A stretch of 64,000 nt of DNA from Lindgomyces ingoldianus. Taxonomy: Eukaryota > Ascomycota > Dothideomycetes > Pleosporales > Lindgomycetaceae. The DNA lies in assembly GCF_010093535.1 (NCBI RefSeq), contig NW_022985162.1:444402-508401 (forward strand), given 5' to 3'. Positions 33,769 through 46,717 of this stretch are shown here, in pieces. Position 1 is the stretch's first letter. Each line of letters starts with the position of its first letter. A program made the position numbers and the translations under genes. The notes under the pieces are model-generated. The model saw only the letters and a program-made list of their open reading frames with translations. It had not been told where the DNA came from and searched no databases.

Positions 33769-36544
33769 GATGGAAAGCGTGAGTCTCTGGGAGTGTTTAG
33801 AAGCAAGCTGGGGAAGTTGATATGGGTTGTCGATTGGCTTTATGTGCCATCCAATGTGGGGTCGCGAATTCAATGAATTCCTGCAGGGTGGTAGAAGCAT
33901 AATTGATTAATATTGATATTGGCAGTCAACTTCGGGTTCCAACACTACCTTTGCAATTTGCATCAAGAAGCTTTAAATGGCCAGGCGTGCCGCTGAACTG
34001 GGTCGTCCAGAGGATCGGAAATCGCTCGGGGACGTGGAATCAGTTTAAGGACGCCGCAAAGCTTAGTCCTTCAAAAAAGCCGCCTCTCTGAAAAATTAGT
34101 GAGGGAGACGGGGCCTGGGACCTCAAAATAACTTCCGAGGACGTGGAAAGGATTATGATAGTATATTGTGGGAGTGTCAATAAGGATTATTGAGTGATTT
34201 CATCTGCATCGGTTATATGTGCCCGAGTGGTGCAACAGGGGATTGCTGTTCCTGAATATACTCTAAGGCGCCCTAGGATGGGAATGGGAGTTCTTTGCAT
34301 GTGAGCGCGGGGCTGAAGGATGCGAATGGACTGATTCTGAGTGGAGCTCGTTACACGAATACGTGCTTCCTTTGCTTGTCTTAACCTCAAGCTTATGCAA
34401 ACTCGACGATTTTCAACATCTATCGAAAAACATAGCCTCATTATCCGGAAGAAACGCCAAGAATCCCGCTTCTTCTCTTCGCTGATGTCGGATTTGCAGA
34501 TTGTAGTTTCTCCTGCCTTAGTGAGTGGTGAATTCGAAGTGGGTATAAAATGGACCAGGCCGCCAAACTCCCTGTCAATCGCAAGTGTGATTATCTTATA
34601 CCCCACCAAGAGTGAATATGCCGAATACGATGAAAAACGAAGAAACTAGTGTGACAACTCCCTTAATTGAAATGCCGACGATGTTGTCCTACGGATTTGT
34701 CTTTTTGAGGTGATTCATGAGCTGGAGATGAAGATTTTGAAGGAGTTTGTGTTGACGAAAGCGCGGACTCGAGGTGTGCTCTGTGATAAGAGGTCAGAAA
34801 GATTGTGAAGAGGAATTAGGGGGATTTACGATCTCACTTCAAAGTAAATGCAGAATTCTTGCAATTCTAACCGCAAACTGTCTCTATCGGCCTTTGTAAC
34901 GTACTGGTGGGCGGGACACTGACTGGCGGAGTTCTGGGAGAGGGCCATAAGCGTCCATGGCTCGGGTATCAACAAAGCTTGCAGAAGTGAAGTCTTGAAC
35001 CATTGGAGTGATGAATCAGAGGAAGCGGAAGTGTGAAGAAGTCGCGGGCAGTCGAGAAGATGTAACGAGAGGAGGGTTACGACTCAATTTTGAATATCTA
35101 ATTGTGAATGGTACCTGCCAGAAAAATGGGTGTTCGAAATAATAGATAAAGAGTAGGCGGAGGGTGAGGCTTTTGTTTCGGGATAGAACACATAAAGGTG
35201 CAAGAAATGCCGTCTAGCCAGATCAAATGAAATTAGACCATGGTAAAATACCCTTCCACGCTACCTTGATCCCGGCTAATTTTTATCATGGGGCAAAATG
35301 CCATGATTGCTTCGATTCTCCTTTCACGTTATCTTCAAGTTGACCACCGCTGTGCAACATCCAAAGTCCAGCATCTCAAAAGTTAGTGGCACGCAAGAAA
35401 TCTAGCCGATACTGAGATGATCAAGGAATGCTGCAAGATCCCGGCTTGAAGGTCAAAGCGACTAACAGTACGAAGAACGTTGCACGTGGTTTTGTGTTTC
35501 CAGCGTTGAGTAGGATATTAATCCAATCCTCCAGAAATACAGATACGACCAGTCGTCTGGGTCCTCGGCACGGAATCAAGCACTCGGCAGTGGGGCGGAG
35601 ACGGATCCCTTGCAACTCCGGCGTGTGAGGAGAATTGATCCCTGCATATCCCACTCCGAGCTCTTTCATGCTGCAGCCTTATCTGTTGACTGTCGCCGGA
35701 CAAGGTTAGCATCATCAGGCGGCAATTGCTCGCCCCTTCAGACTCAATCCAGCCCACAGAAGCCTTCGGCCTGGTTCAACAGATTTGAATTCAAATGGAA
35801 ATCAATTATCTCATAAGGTGTTTAGCGATATCGGCGTGGGATTGGAGACGAATACGACTTTGCCTAGTTTCGGTAGATTTCCTTTTTGGGAGCCCTTCCA
35901 TTCCCGCCTTGGAAGCACAGTCGCATGGGGTGAGGGCTGGAGGGGGTTTTACAGAAGAGGTTTGGTTCGCGAAGTCGGGGATTTCAGTGGTGGCGGATGT
36001 GACGCGGTATTTAGCCTTCGGGGAAGATTAGACGATATCTATTAGGGGACGTGGAAATCATTCCTGGTTAGTTGAAGCAGCAAAGTTGCATATCATTCTG
36101 CTATCCCAGAATGGTGTTTACTTATGTCATAGCTGGAATTTGCGGGACCGGTTCCTTCCCGTCCACCATCGATCCTTTCCCTCCAACTTGATCTATTGTA
36201 TAGATGTGATGGCTTGTTGAGCTTCATGTAAAGCGTCGCCTCATTCGATATCCAAATTTTGTGCTGGTGGTAACGCCGCTTCGTTCTATCACGGACGCGT
36301 CGCCAAGCAGACTCAGGTGCATAGTACTATTTCCCACATTAGATTAGTCCTTGAGCACGTACCCATTTTGGCTTTCATCTGCCACGGTCCCCTAAATGAA
36401 AACCTCGTTCACGCTTACGCCTGGGCTCGCCATGTGTTGACAACCCTTGTCCACACGATGCAAACCCACTTCATGGTCGGAAGATGGAGGATCGTCATAA
36501 GGGACGGGCTAAACTTGTCAGGGCTCCTCTCCAGGCGAGCCCTA
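33769..36544. other. Long gene-poor region
   Basis: 2.8 kb with only short unrelated frames (about 100 codons or fewer, for example 34341-34649). No domain, signal peptide or RNA gene recognised. Confidence 0.5.
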
Positions 36545-36738
36545 TGGTGGCTGATATAGTTGGGTGGGACTGGCCACCTATTCGTATCCTCATTTCAGGG
36601 ACCTGGTCCTGTGTAGTTCAGGGCCTGGGCCAGGGTGTGTGCATCGAATCAGCGTTAGGCTTCTGGAAAGAATACCCCTCTTTATGTAGGGTTTTCTATC
36701 CAACCCTAGGTATTCTTTCCAACATAGTCAGCCACCAC
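36545..36738. repeat. Nested inverted repeat before the Tc1/mariner ORF
   Basis: Outer imperfect arms of about 20 bp, 36545-36564 (TGGTGGCTGATATAGTTGGG) and 36719-36738, enclose a perfect 12-bp inner pair GGAAAGAATACC (36665-36676) / GGTATTCTTTCC (36709-36720), with a further AGGGTT/AACCCT stem inside. It ends just before the transposase ATG, so it may be a subterminal part of the element. Confidence 0.6.
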
Positions 36739-36739
36739 A

Positions 36740-37743
36740 ATGCCCAAAACACCTCGCCGTCGACTCACCAACAAGGAACGCGTCCAAATCCAGACCCTTA
36801 GAGATCTTGGATGGACATGATAAGCTATCGCACAGTATACCGGCGTACCTCAGAGCACAATATCTGCCTCCGATCTCTAGTAACGCCTACGGAGCCTTTG
36901 GGTAGGAAGCCTCTACTAGTTACCCCTATTCAACACCTCCTAGGTGAGCATGCTACAGAGAACGCCGAACAACGTCGGAAGACCCGCGAACAGACAGCTC
37001 ATGGGCTAGGGATTAACGTCTGCCGTTGAACACTTATCAAGGCCTTTGAGAAGGAGCTCTAGTATTAGCGGAAGGCTACTTAGAAGTCTCTCCTTACTAG
37101 CAACCACAAACTTGAGCGATTAAGCTGGGCATAGTAGCACCTAGATTAGATTGACAAGCAGCGAGCTTAGGTTGGCTGGAGCGATGAGATATCAGCTCAA
37201 ACAGGCCTATGTAAGGTATGGGTAACTTGTAGAGCTAAGGAACGATTCCTATCTGACTGCTGCGTGCCTAAACTTAAAGGTTTTAGCTGCTGCATGATAT
37301 ACAGTATCATCTTAATTAACAGTAAAGGGCCATTAATCTTCTTTAAAAACAGCTAGTGTACAAACGCAAAAGGCACGGCTGATTAAGAGGCATAAATCCA
37401 GCATGCCTACACAGCTTATACAGGCAGGGGAGACCTTATCTACATGGAAGATAAATGCTCTATTCACAATTTAAAAGCAACTATCGCTACCTATAGAGCT
37501 CTACAGATACTTAAAGCTTAGTGGCTAGGCAATTTACTAACCCTTTATTCTATTAAAAACGTGTGGCAGATGCTGAAGCACAGGCTTTTAAGGTTTTTTC
37601 TAAAGACTGACGCTAAGGTAAGGCAATTCTTGAAGGAGTGGGATAAGATTGAAATAGCCAACTACAGGAAGTATATTAAGTCTATGCGGGATTGCTGTTG
37701 GGCAGTTATTCAGCAGATGGTGGCCGTACTAAGTGGTAGATGA
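36740..37743 (+). mobile_element. Decayed Tc1/mariner transposon, transposase relic
   Basis: A transposase reading frame starts MPKTPRRRLTNKERVQIQTL (an HTH-like N-terminus) and is cut by TGA at 36818 and many later TAG/TAA codons, with frame changes. Recognisable pieces follow in order: RKTREQTAHGLGINVCR, a block with VGWSDEIS (the first catalytic Asp of the DDE/D core), KGPLIFF, and near the end MLKHRLLRFFLKTDAKVRQF. This is the order of fungal Tc1/mariner transposases. Stops fit C-to-T change at CpA (CAG to TAG, CAA to TAA), the RIP signature. The element is inactive. Confidence 0.82.
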
Positions 37744-38133
37744 CGATTAGGTGAGCATTTGTATGTAATTTACATAGAAAATGACATTTCTCGATCATGC
37801 GACGCATAGGCCACCACCACGAGGAGCTATCAGTCCGTTGATGATAGGGCCTTGTAAACCCCTGACGTTAATATTGAATCTACCTTGTCCCATTGCATGT
37901 AGGTGGTCAGAAAGCCATACCGGGCTTTGTCGATTAAGGTGAGGCACCAATTTAGCAAGTAGCACCGAATTCAATTGATAAGGCATTTTTCCTACGCGAT
38001 GTCGACACCTACAGCATGCATTACTCGCACTTATCACAACGACTAGCGGGTGGGACATCATTCTGGTTACATCCCTTTCAATCTCGTTCAACATCAACTT
38101 TGACCCTCGAGCCTAGAGCTCTTCCCTAAGCAC
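37744..38133. other. Intergenic
   Basis: Flank between the transposon relic and the fusion oxidase gene; nothing recognised. Confidence 0.5.
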
Positions 38134-41100
38134 ATGTTCACACCACTTTTGGCCTTGTCGGTATTGCCTGTACTCTATCTTTTATGGTGGATTTACGTCA
38201 GAGCTGGGTTGGGTTGCCTTACTGGAAGAACGACGACACTGTATCGAAAGAGTTCTTTTACGCAGAAATGGGCAAAATCAATTGGCGGTATCAAACCTCC
38301 CTCCCCAGGCTTTGTCAGTATCTCGAATGAACAGAATCGGGAGTCCAAATTCCCTCGACTCGGACGACCGGTGTCATCGATGAGACCAGAGTATGATGTC
38401 GTCGTCGTTGGATCTGGCTATGGTGGTGGAGTTGCCGCGAGCCGAATGGCGAGAGCTGGAAAAACCGTTGCGGTCCTAGAGTTGGGACTAGAGAGATGGC
38501 GTAGGTATACCACAATCCAAATTACGCTAACAACGGGCTGATCTGGTTGCTTCGCCGTGCAGCTGGTGAATATCCAAGCACCCTTAACGATGTCGCGCCC
38601 GAGTATCATGTTTCTGGGAACATTGGGAAAGACGTCACCACTGGAAACCCGACGGGATTGTATCATACCGTTAAAGGGGAGGGTCAGGATGTATTTATTG
38701 GGCACGGTAAATCCCCACAAGACATATATCACCCAAGTGCTGACTAGGAAAAGGTCTCGGCGGCACGTCCTTAATTAATTCGAATGTCTACCTTCGCGCT
38801 GACCCTCGAACCCTCCAAATCCGTGACTGGCCTCCAGAGATTCGCACGGACCCTTCTTCACTTGATATGTGTAGGTAGTTGACATTGGATGGCTTCGTGT
38901 TATCTTCTGACGAATTAACAGATTACGCTCGTGCCGAGAAATTGCTTCAACCTACACCGTACCCTAATGATTACCCCTCATTAAGGAAGCTCGAGGTCTT
39001 CCAACAACAAGCGAAAGCTCTGGGTCAAGGGCGCAATTTCTATCGCGTCCCGCAAACTACCTTCTTTCAAGACGGTCTCAATAATGTTGGAGTAGAGTTG
39101 AAGGGATCAACTTGCACCGGTCAAGACTGCACTGGCATCAACGATGGTTCAAAGAATTCGGTTTTGATGAACTATCTTCCTGACGCATGGAACTGGGGTG
39201 CAGAAATATTCTGTGGATGTGAGGTAAGGCATATACGAAAGGACTCAGAGAGTGGCGGGTACTTGGTTTTTTATGCTTGGCATGGAGATGGAAGGGAGTC
39301 ATTTAAAGATACCTTTTATGACCAATTGATGTGGGTTCGCGCTGTGAGTACTACATGCGCTCTCCAGAAATATGGATAAATTCTAATATGATTGTAGAAA
39401 GAGCTTTGCTTCCTTGGAGCTGGTGCACTAGGGACCACCGAGATTTTGTTACGTTCCAAGGCCCATGGAATGGCAATGTCTCCACTCGTAGGGCAGAAGC
39501 TCTCGGGCAACGGAGACATTCTCAGCTTTGCGTACAATACCAACGAGATCATAAATGGGATTGGTAGCGAGAAGCCCTCGACCCCAAACCCCTGTGGTCC
39601 AACTATTACTGGCATCATTGATAACCGAGGCTCCGAGGCAGCGCCAAATGTCGAGGACGGCTATGTTATTGAGGAGGGAGCCATTCCAGAGGCTCTCGCC
39701 CCGATTATCCAAGCAATGCTGGAAACCCAAACGAGCCAAGTATATCCGAAACATTACGCCCGGTTAAGGTGCTTTCTTTCAAGATTAAAGTCGATAATTA
39801 TGGGACCTTACGCAGATGGATGCAGCGTCAACAGAACACAGTCCTTCTTGGTCATGTGTCATGGCGATAATGAGGGTATCCTTACACTAGAGAACGATAA
39901 ACCCCGTCTCCAGTTCCTGGGAGCTGGTAGAAGGAAGCACATGCAGTATTTGCATGGAATACTCCAGAAAGCTACAGAGGCTGTTGGTGGTGTTCTGATC
40001 AACTCCCCTCCAGTAACAGTTCATCCTCTCGGCGGAGCAAGGATGAGTTTCGATGGTACGGGTCGCCAAGGCGCTGTCAATAACATCGGACAGCTCTTCA
40101 ACAGCGGTGGGGGAGAGGATGTGTATGAAGGTATTGTATGTGTAGATGGTTCAATCATTCCAACCGCACTTAGTGAGTTAGCCTTGGACAACTACTTAAG
40201 GATTATGTATTAGTGCTGACGGCATAGGCGTCAATCCTTTCGCAACAATCACCGCGCTAGCTGAGCGATCGTGCGATCTCTTGATAAAGAAGAACAATTG
40301 GACTGTCAACGAAGCTTCAAATGGAAAACTCGACCTATTCGGCAAGCCTGCTAAATCCGTTCCCATCTCAACTCTCATGTCAGATAATCTCCACGGCATA
40401 AAATCAAAAGTAAAGTCGGCCGGAATTCGCTTCTCGGAGATCATGGAAGGCAGTATCCACATTGGGACTGATATAGAAGACTTTACCACTGCTGAAAAGA
40501 TAGCCAGGGGCGCCTCTAGCTCAGCTCGTCTCTGCGTCAGTGTCGACGTGCCTAACATGGATAACCTAATTGGACGGTCATTCCATACCGCTCTTGCCTC
40601 TGGAACCTTTTCCTGCGGTGCACTGTCGCAGGATCCCCTTCTAGTTACCAAGGGTCGACTTCACTTCTTCACTGTGGACGATGATGTGTCTGACGGCACC
40701 AACATTACTTATACACTGACGCTTCTCAGCACCCGAGGCGAGACGTACGTGTTGCAAGGACACAAGAAGATTGACTCAGACATAACTTTCTCCGGTCGCA
40801 AGACATGGAAGGCAACAACGACACTCTTCACCACAATCGCTCGAACAAATGGATCACTTGTAGGAAAGGGTATACTCCACATCTCAGGACAGAATTTCAT
40901 CAACGAATTGCTGAGTTTTAGTCCCAGTGGCGATACCACCGGCACTGGAATGCTGCCTGTACTAGCTAGGTTTCTAGGCTTTTTTACAAGGCAGACATTG
41001 GATTACGTATTAAGCCCATTTCGACCCCTCGAGTATCCCGATACAAGCACAACAGGATATTTCCGCAAACCCACACCGGTCAAAGCGCTCGTTACTGCAG

Positions 41101-42361
41101 AAGACGGCGTCGAAACTGTCGTTAAGCTCTGGAAACCCACAGGCGGCGTTGCTGAACACGACATGGCGATTGTCTTCATCCCCGGGGCCTCGGTCGACGA
41201 TCAAATCTTCTCTCTTCCCACCATCCCCACGAACGCCGTTGATTACTTTACCGCGCTGGGCTACAGGTGCTACATACCCGTTCTCCGCTTCGGGATCGGG
41301 GGTCCAGCGGAAGATGGCTGGACTGCGTATGATGCTCGCTTGGATGTGAAAGCTGCAATGGCGTATATCCGGGAGCAAGAAAGTGGAAGGAAGTTCTATG
41401 TGGTTTGCCATTGTTTGGGGAGTATTACCACGGCTATTGCGCTTCTGAGTGGAGAGGTAAAGAAAGAGTGGATACAAGGGATGACATGTAGTCAGGTCTT
41501 CTGCAACTTAAGATATAGTCCAGATAATGCGTTTAAAGCTGGGTCGCCGCAGTTGGTGAAAGCATATAGGGTAAGTAAACTTCAGTTTGTATACCTCCCC
41601 AGTTCAAGCACTGGAGCACACTGCCCAGCCAATTCTATTTTTAATACTAACAAAAATCTCCACAGGGACTAGCAGGAGACTGGTTCTCCTGCAGTTCCAC
41701 TCCCACCTCCCCTATTATCCAATACCTCATTGACCAAATCCTGCGCTTCTACCCCATTGGCGCCTCCCGCGAAACCTGCAACTCCTCCGTCTGCCACCGC
41801 TGCAATCTAGTCTTCGGTCGCTGTTTCACACATGCCCACCTCAACCACGCCACACACCTCCACCTCGCGAATTTCTTCTCCGGCATCCATATGAACTTCC
41901 TCGAACACCTGATGGGCATGGGTGCAGAGCCACCTCACCATGTCCGGACAAACCAGCCAGAATTTAAAGACTTGGTCGTTGAGAAAGGGAACTTGGAGAG
42001 GTTGGAAGGATTGCAGATTCAGTGGTTAAGTGGTGGTGCGAATGTGGTGTTTGATCCGAGGAGTACGGCAGAGAGTTACGAGATGTTCAAGGAAAGGTTT
42101 CCGGAGGGGGAGTTTGAGAGGGTGGTGGTGCCAAGGTATGGGCATTTGGATACTTGGATGGGGAAGGGGAGTTTTAAGGATGTTTATCCGAGGGTTAGGG
42201 CACATGTGGAGAAGTGTGAGGAGGGTGGTAGAAAGGGCGAGACAGTGGAGACGACTATTGGGGAGATGGAGGTTGTGCGGCAGGAAAAGGAAGTGGGGGG
42301 TAGGAACAGGAAGTTGGGATGGTTTGGAGGGTTTGCGGGGTCTTTGAGGCTACCTAAGTAG
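38134..42361 (+). CDS. GMC oxidoreductase (cholesterol-oxidase-like) fused to alpha/beta hydrolase
   Basis: 1287 residues in seven exons: 38134-38500, 38563-38706, 38754-38870, 38922-39343, 39398-40172, 40228-41570, 41666-42361. An N-terminal hydrophobic segment (LLALSVLPVLYLLWWIYV) suggests membrane anchoring. Residues about 85-640 are a GMC/cholesterol-oxidase-like flavoprotein: YDVVVVGSGYGGGVAASR, GLGGTSLINSNVYLR, KELCFLGAGALGTTEILLRS, and the C-terminal VNPFATITALAERS. After a linker domain, residues about 870-1260 form an alpha/beta hydrolase whose nucleophile elbow reads VCHCLGS, with Cys near 1004 in the usual Ser position, and GHLDTW supplying His near 1216. Such a pairing suggests oxidation of a sterol or similar hydroxyl, then ester or thioester chemistry; the substrate is unknown. 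The six introns are 47-95 nt. Confidence 0.88.
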
Positions 42362-43056
42362 AGAGGGATATTCTTGTGGTATCCCCCGTGTTTAGTCGGT
42401 GAGATCACGTGATGTGATGTTCCTTATACCGAGTCTGAGCTTGACAGATCGTCCCAAGGTTTGACGGCCTTATTTTCAGTTTCGAAACCTAAGATCTCAG
42501 GACCTGAAAATGTTTCCTGCCTGAACCCGGGGTCGTGCAATGTTTCAGCGTGCATGAAGACGAGGCCGTCGATCAGGAGGCTGGTCCAGGCATCGCACAA
42601 ATATGTCAATGCTCGGCTGTGACGGGAGAAAATAGCACAAACACGTCCTGCAGCAGAAGAAGCAAGGAGACATGATACGAGGAAGCTCAAACGGGCTTCA
42701 GCATAGCTCATGACCGTCAAATGGCAACACAAACGCCCGGGTACCTTTATGTACCGACCGGGTCCTTGCGCTCCGCAACCACGGCTGAAACGCTTCTGCA
42801 TGGTTCCATAGCTCTGTATGGCGACGTGAGTGGCGGCGATTTGTATGTGATGTGAGTTGGCGTTGTGTGGCCTCCGATGGCAAGTTGACGCCTCCACCAA
42901 TCGCCAAGCACAAGTCCGGTAGGGTAAGGCGGATCGCAGCTCACATTGACTTGGAGCTGAGGGCGCACTGTGCATTCAACCTGACGTGAACAACACCTCT
43001 GCCGACAAGATTCTCACGGTGCTGCCAGCGAGGCACTGAGCACGCGTCGCATCGCA
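42362..43056. other. Intergenic
   Basis: Includes a 183-codon minus-strand frame (42975-42424) rich in Ser, Arg, Cys and His, with no domain; not called. Also the promoter of the RING gene. Confidence 0.45.
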
Positions 43057-46000
43057 ATGGCCGAGGGCGAGAGACACGGTATGGTGGATTTGGAGCGGGA
43101 GTTGACTTGCTCGGTGAGTGTGTTCCAGTTGCAGTTCCAGCTTCGGGGGGTGCGGTAGAGGGGAATGGAGGGGTGCCGGGGGCTGCTAAATTTCATATCT
43201 CGGCCGCAGAAGAAATATACTCCGCACTCTACCCGAAGACATCTCTAAGAGAGAGATAGTTGATGGTCGTGTGGTGTTGGACTCCAGCCGTCTTGCTCGC
43301 AGCCCCTACCCGCCAGCTACGATACTCTTGCTAACCCCAACCCGAGATATGTACAGATCTGCTCTACCAACCGCTTACCCTCCTTGACTGCCTCCATACC
43401 TTCTGCGGCGCCTGCTTGAAGGAGTGGTTCCAGTTCCAGGCCTCCACTGCCACGTCCATACACCCGTACACCTGCCCGTCATGTCGCGCATCGGTGCGGA
43501 CCACGCAGCCCAATGCCACCGTCACCACGCTCCTCGACATGTTCGTGAAGACGAACCCGGAGAAGGGGAAATCGGACGCGGAGAAGAAAGAAGCTAGGGA
43601 GAAGTATAAACCAGGGGATAATGTGTTGCCGAAGCTGAGGAGGAGGGAAGATCCCGGTGCCGAGGAGGATCGGAGGCTGATGGAAGAGGTTCAGCAGATG
43701 AGTCTAAGGGAGGTGGGGATACCTGCATCGACGAACACGCTTGAGCCACCGAGGGAACGGAGGAGGCAGCGGAGCCAGGAGCGGAGCCAGGAGCGGGGCC
43801 AGGAATCTAGACACAGAGACAGGGAGGGCGGGCGATCCAGGAGTCGCAATCCCCCCGAAGTGCCGTCGGCTTCGAGGACCCAGGTTGTCCCTCCACGACA
43901 TATCGAACATCAATCAAGTCTGCGGTCTCTGCTCAGTGCATCTGAACTCGACTCTCAAGAAATGGAGGAGGAGATTATGCGCCAGATCATGGAAGAGGGT
44001 TTGCTGGACGGCATCGATCTGAACAATATAGACGTGGCTCAGGAGGATGAGATTAGCGAAAGAATAGCCCAGGCGTATCGGAGGCGGCAGGCGTCCAGAC
44101 AACGTGAAAGAAGAGACCGGAGGGAGAGACTAGTAAGAGAAAGTCGAATTGAATCATCTACATCAACTCCCGTGATACCCCAGGAGGTCCGCAGCCCTTC
44201 AGTACGAGAAGAGGAGCAGCCGCGAAGGAGACCACATGGTCGCTCAGAGAGTGGTACTTCCACCCCCCAGAATCTGCCTTCATCGAGACCTCCTGTGTCT
44301 CGGCCTGGGCTCATTGAAGCGGCGAATCAGTATAATAGAACTCATCGCAGGAGATCATCGAGTCAGGGAAGCTCGAGATCTGCCCGACGGGCAGAACGCC
44401 CGACATCGTTGACCGTCACTTCAACTAGGCAGGCTGCTCATTCTGCGAGCGAGCTTGGAGAGAGGCCGACAACATCAGAGAACGTGAATTCAAATGGACG
44501 CCGACGTTCAGACAACCAACGACGCAGTACGCTTGAGGAGCGCCAGCAGTTCCGGAACAGCCTCCAGCCCCACTCATCGTCTAACCCCAACTCTCCAAGA
44601 AGGCCAGCTTTCAACGTTCCTACTTCAGAGAGCCCTTCTGCCAGTGCGGCTATTTTAACGTCGCCCGTATCCTCCCCTCCAATCTCCTCTCCTCCAACTT
44701 CTGCGCATCCTCTGACATCGCGTCGAACCACTGATCCTACCCATGCAAGACAACCTCGACCTATCAACAATGGCGCTCCGCCAGTGTCCTCTCCCCCGCC
44801 ATTCCCTCGTTCCACGACAGACCCCTCTGCACTCGAGCACCATTCGAGGGCTTCTTCAACCGTCTCAGTAGTTACGCCAACCCTCTATGCCGAGCCTCAG
44901 ATCTCCTGCAATCGATGTGGGAAAGCACATATCGAGTATGAGCTACACTACAACTGCTCGCGCTGTGACAGAGGAGAGTTCAATCTTTGCTTAAACTGCT
45001 ATCGTGCAGGCAAAGGCTGCAAACACTGGTACGGCTTCGGACGAGCAGCATGGCCTAAGTATGAAAAACTTGCGCCACCTAGTGGCTATCCCGTCAACTA
45101 TGAACATCCTCATATCCTTATTGGCCATCGGTATCGTAGATCCTATAGCCCACTTCTGGAATCCGCTCTCACGCCTGGAGTAATGATGATAGACGACGAC
45201 CCCGCGCGCCGCCTTGAATCAGGAGTGTTTTGCGATATGTGTAAAGCGTTTACAAATGCATGTTACTGGAAATGCGATTTCTGCAACGAGGGCGATTGGG
45301 GCTTCTGCAATGATTGCGTTAACCAAGGTCGACACTGCACTCACCCTTTACTCCCTATCGCTCACAAAGCACGAGAATCCATATCCAATACTACCGAACC
45401 AACTTCCTGCACGCCTTCAAGCCCGCGTCCGGAAACGAGCCATCGCGCCGGACCAATGTCCCCTGGCCTGGCACCTCCAAGCCTCGATTCTGTTCCAACA
45501 ACTCCTCCATTAACCCCCAAAACCGCAAGTTTGATTCGTGGACCTGGGTTGATTACAATCGCGAACATGATCTTCAGACCCCTGACCTTTACTACGATCT
45601 GCAATATCTGCACATACCCAATCCCTCCTTCACACACCCGCTACCACTGCCCCAAATGTAACAAAGGCGACTACGACATATGCATGAGCTGCTATCACAA
45701 ACTCGTCTCCTCCGGCCGCATCAGCAAAGACGATGGGATAAACGGGTGGCGTCGTTGTCTGCGTAGCCATCGCATGATCGTTGTTGGTTTCGAAGACCGG
45801 GACGGCGGCCAACGGAGGGTCGTAGTGAGGGATCTTGTCGGCGGGTTTACGCTAAGGGATGAAGAGGTCGTTGAGCCAAGATCACCAATGGGTGCGGGCG
45901 GAAGGGAAGGTAGTTCGAGTAGTCTGGTGCCCGCGCTCTCGTCCTCACAGTTGCCATTGCAGAACTGGAGTTGGAGAGATACAGATGGTTCAGTTCATAG

Positions 46001-46274
46001 GTACTCGAAATCTCCCGTGCAGTCCCCAAATCCTAACATCAACCCCTCCTCCGCTGTAACAGCACCTCGCTATCCTCCTGATGGTGGCATGGGACTGAGG
46101 GTTCAGGCTCTGTGGAGTTATTTCCCGGGCGAGGGCGTCGAGGATGAGCTGGGGTTTCCGAAGAATGCGGAGATTAGAGAGGTTGAGGATATCAATGGCG
46201 ACTGGTTTTGGGGTGTGTATGCTGGGTGTAAGGGATTATTTCCTGGGAATTATGGGGCTGTTGTTGGCGGGTAG
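43057..46274 (+). CDS. RING E3 ligase with three ZZ-like fingers and SH3
   Basis: 994 residues, exons 43057-43113 and 43347-46274, joined by a 233-nt intron placed inside the RING (TCS|ICTDLLY). RING-HC C3HC4: Cys18, 21, 34, His36, Cys39, 42, 62, 65, predicting E2 binding and ubiquitin ligase activity. A long disordered RS/SP-rich middle (including RSQERSQERGQESRHRDR) is followed by three ZZ-like zinc modules near residues 539-580, 646-690 and 770-830 (CNRCGKAHIEYELHYNCSRC, CDMCKAFTNACYWKCDFC, CNICTYPIPPSHTRYHCPKC). An SH3 domain ends the protein near 934-992 (ALWSYFPGEGVEDELGF, WFWGVYAGCKGLFPGNYG). Substrate unknown; ZZ and SH3 would recruit partners. Confidence 0.9.
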
Positions 46275-46717
46275 GATGGTGTTGATCGTGGAAAAGATTT
46301 TTAGGGAGTTGGGATTGGAATTAATTTGGGAGGATCCATTTGCTTTACGAAATCATGAGATACGACTTTGGAGATTGCATGATGCGAATCGGCATGTCAA
46401 AAGGCAAATGTGACGATGAAATGGCTATGGAATAAGTACTCTTTATGAAACTGTTTTTGCATTTAATTTGTATTTTGTTTAGCTAACACTTACCTGAGAA
46501 AGGAGAGGGAGAGGTGGAGTGAGGTCTGAAGAGCGTCCCCTATTGAAGGCCGCTGAAGAAGCGAGATACTTTCCAGAGCCTGCAGGCATGTGTTTTTATG
46601 GGAAAATTTCCCTACCTGGTCTACCCAACGCTGTTTTGCAATACCTTACCAGCCCATCATGCTACCAACCCTTCCTACCATCCCCTTCAAAACCCCTCCC
46701 TCCCGCTACCTACACTC
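46275..46717. other. Intergenic between converging genes
   Basis: 3' flanks; nothing recognised. Confidence 0.5.

Noticed and set aside
36545..36738. Calling the nested inverted repeat a terminal inverted repeat of the Tc1/mariner element
   Set aside because: Both arms lie on the 5' side of the transposase; I could not find a matching copy at the 3' end.
42424..42975. 183-codon minus-strand ORF
   Set aside because: No recognisable domain, poor codon pattern, and it lies in the promoter of the RING gene.
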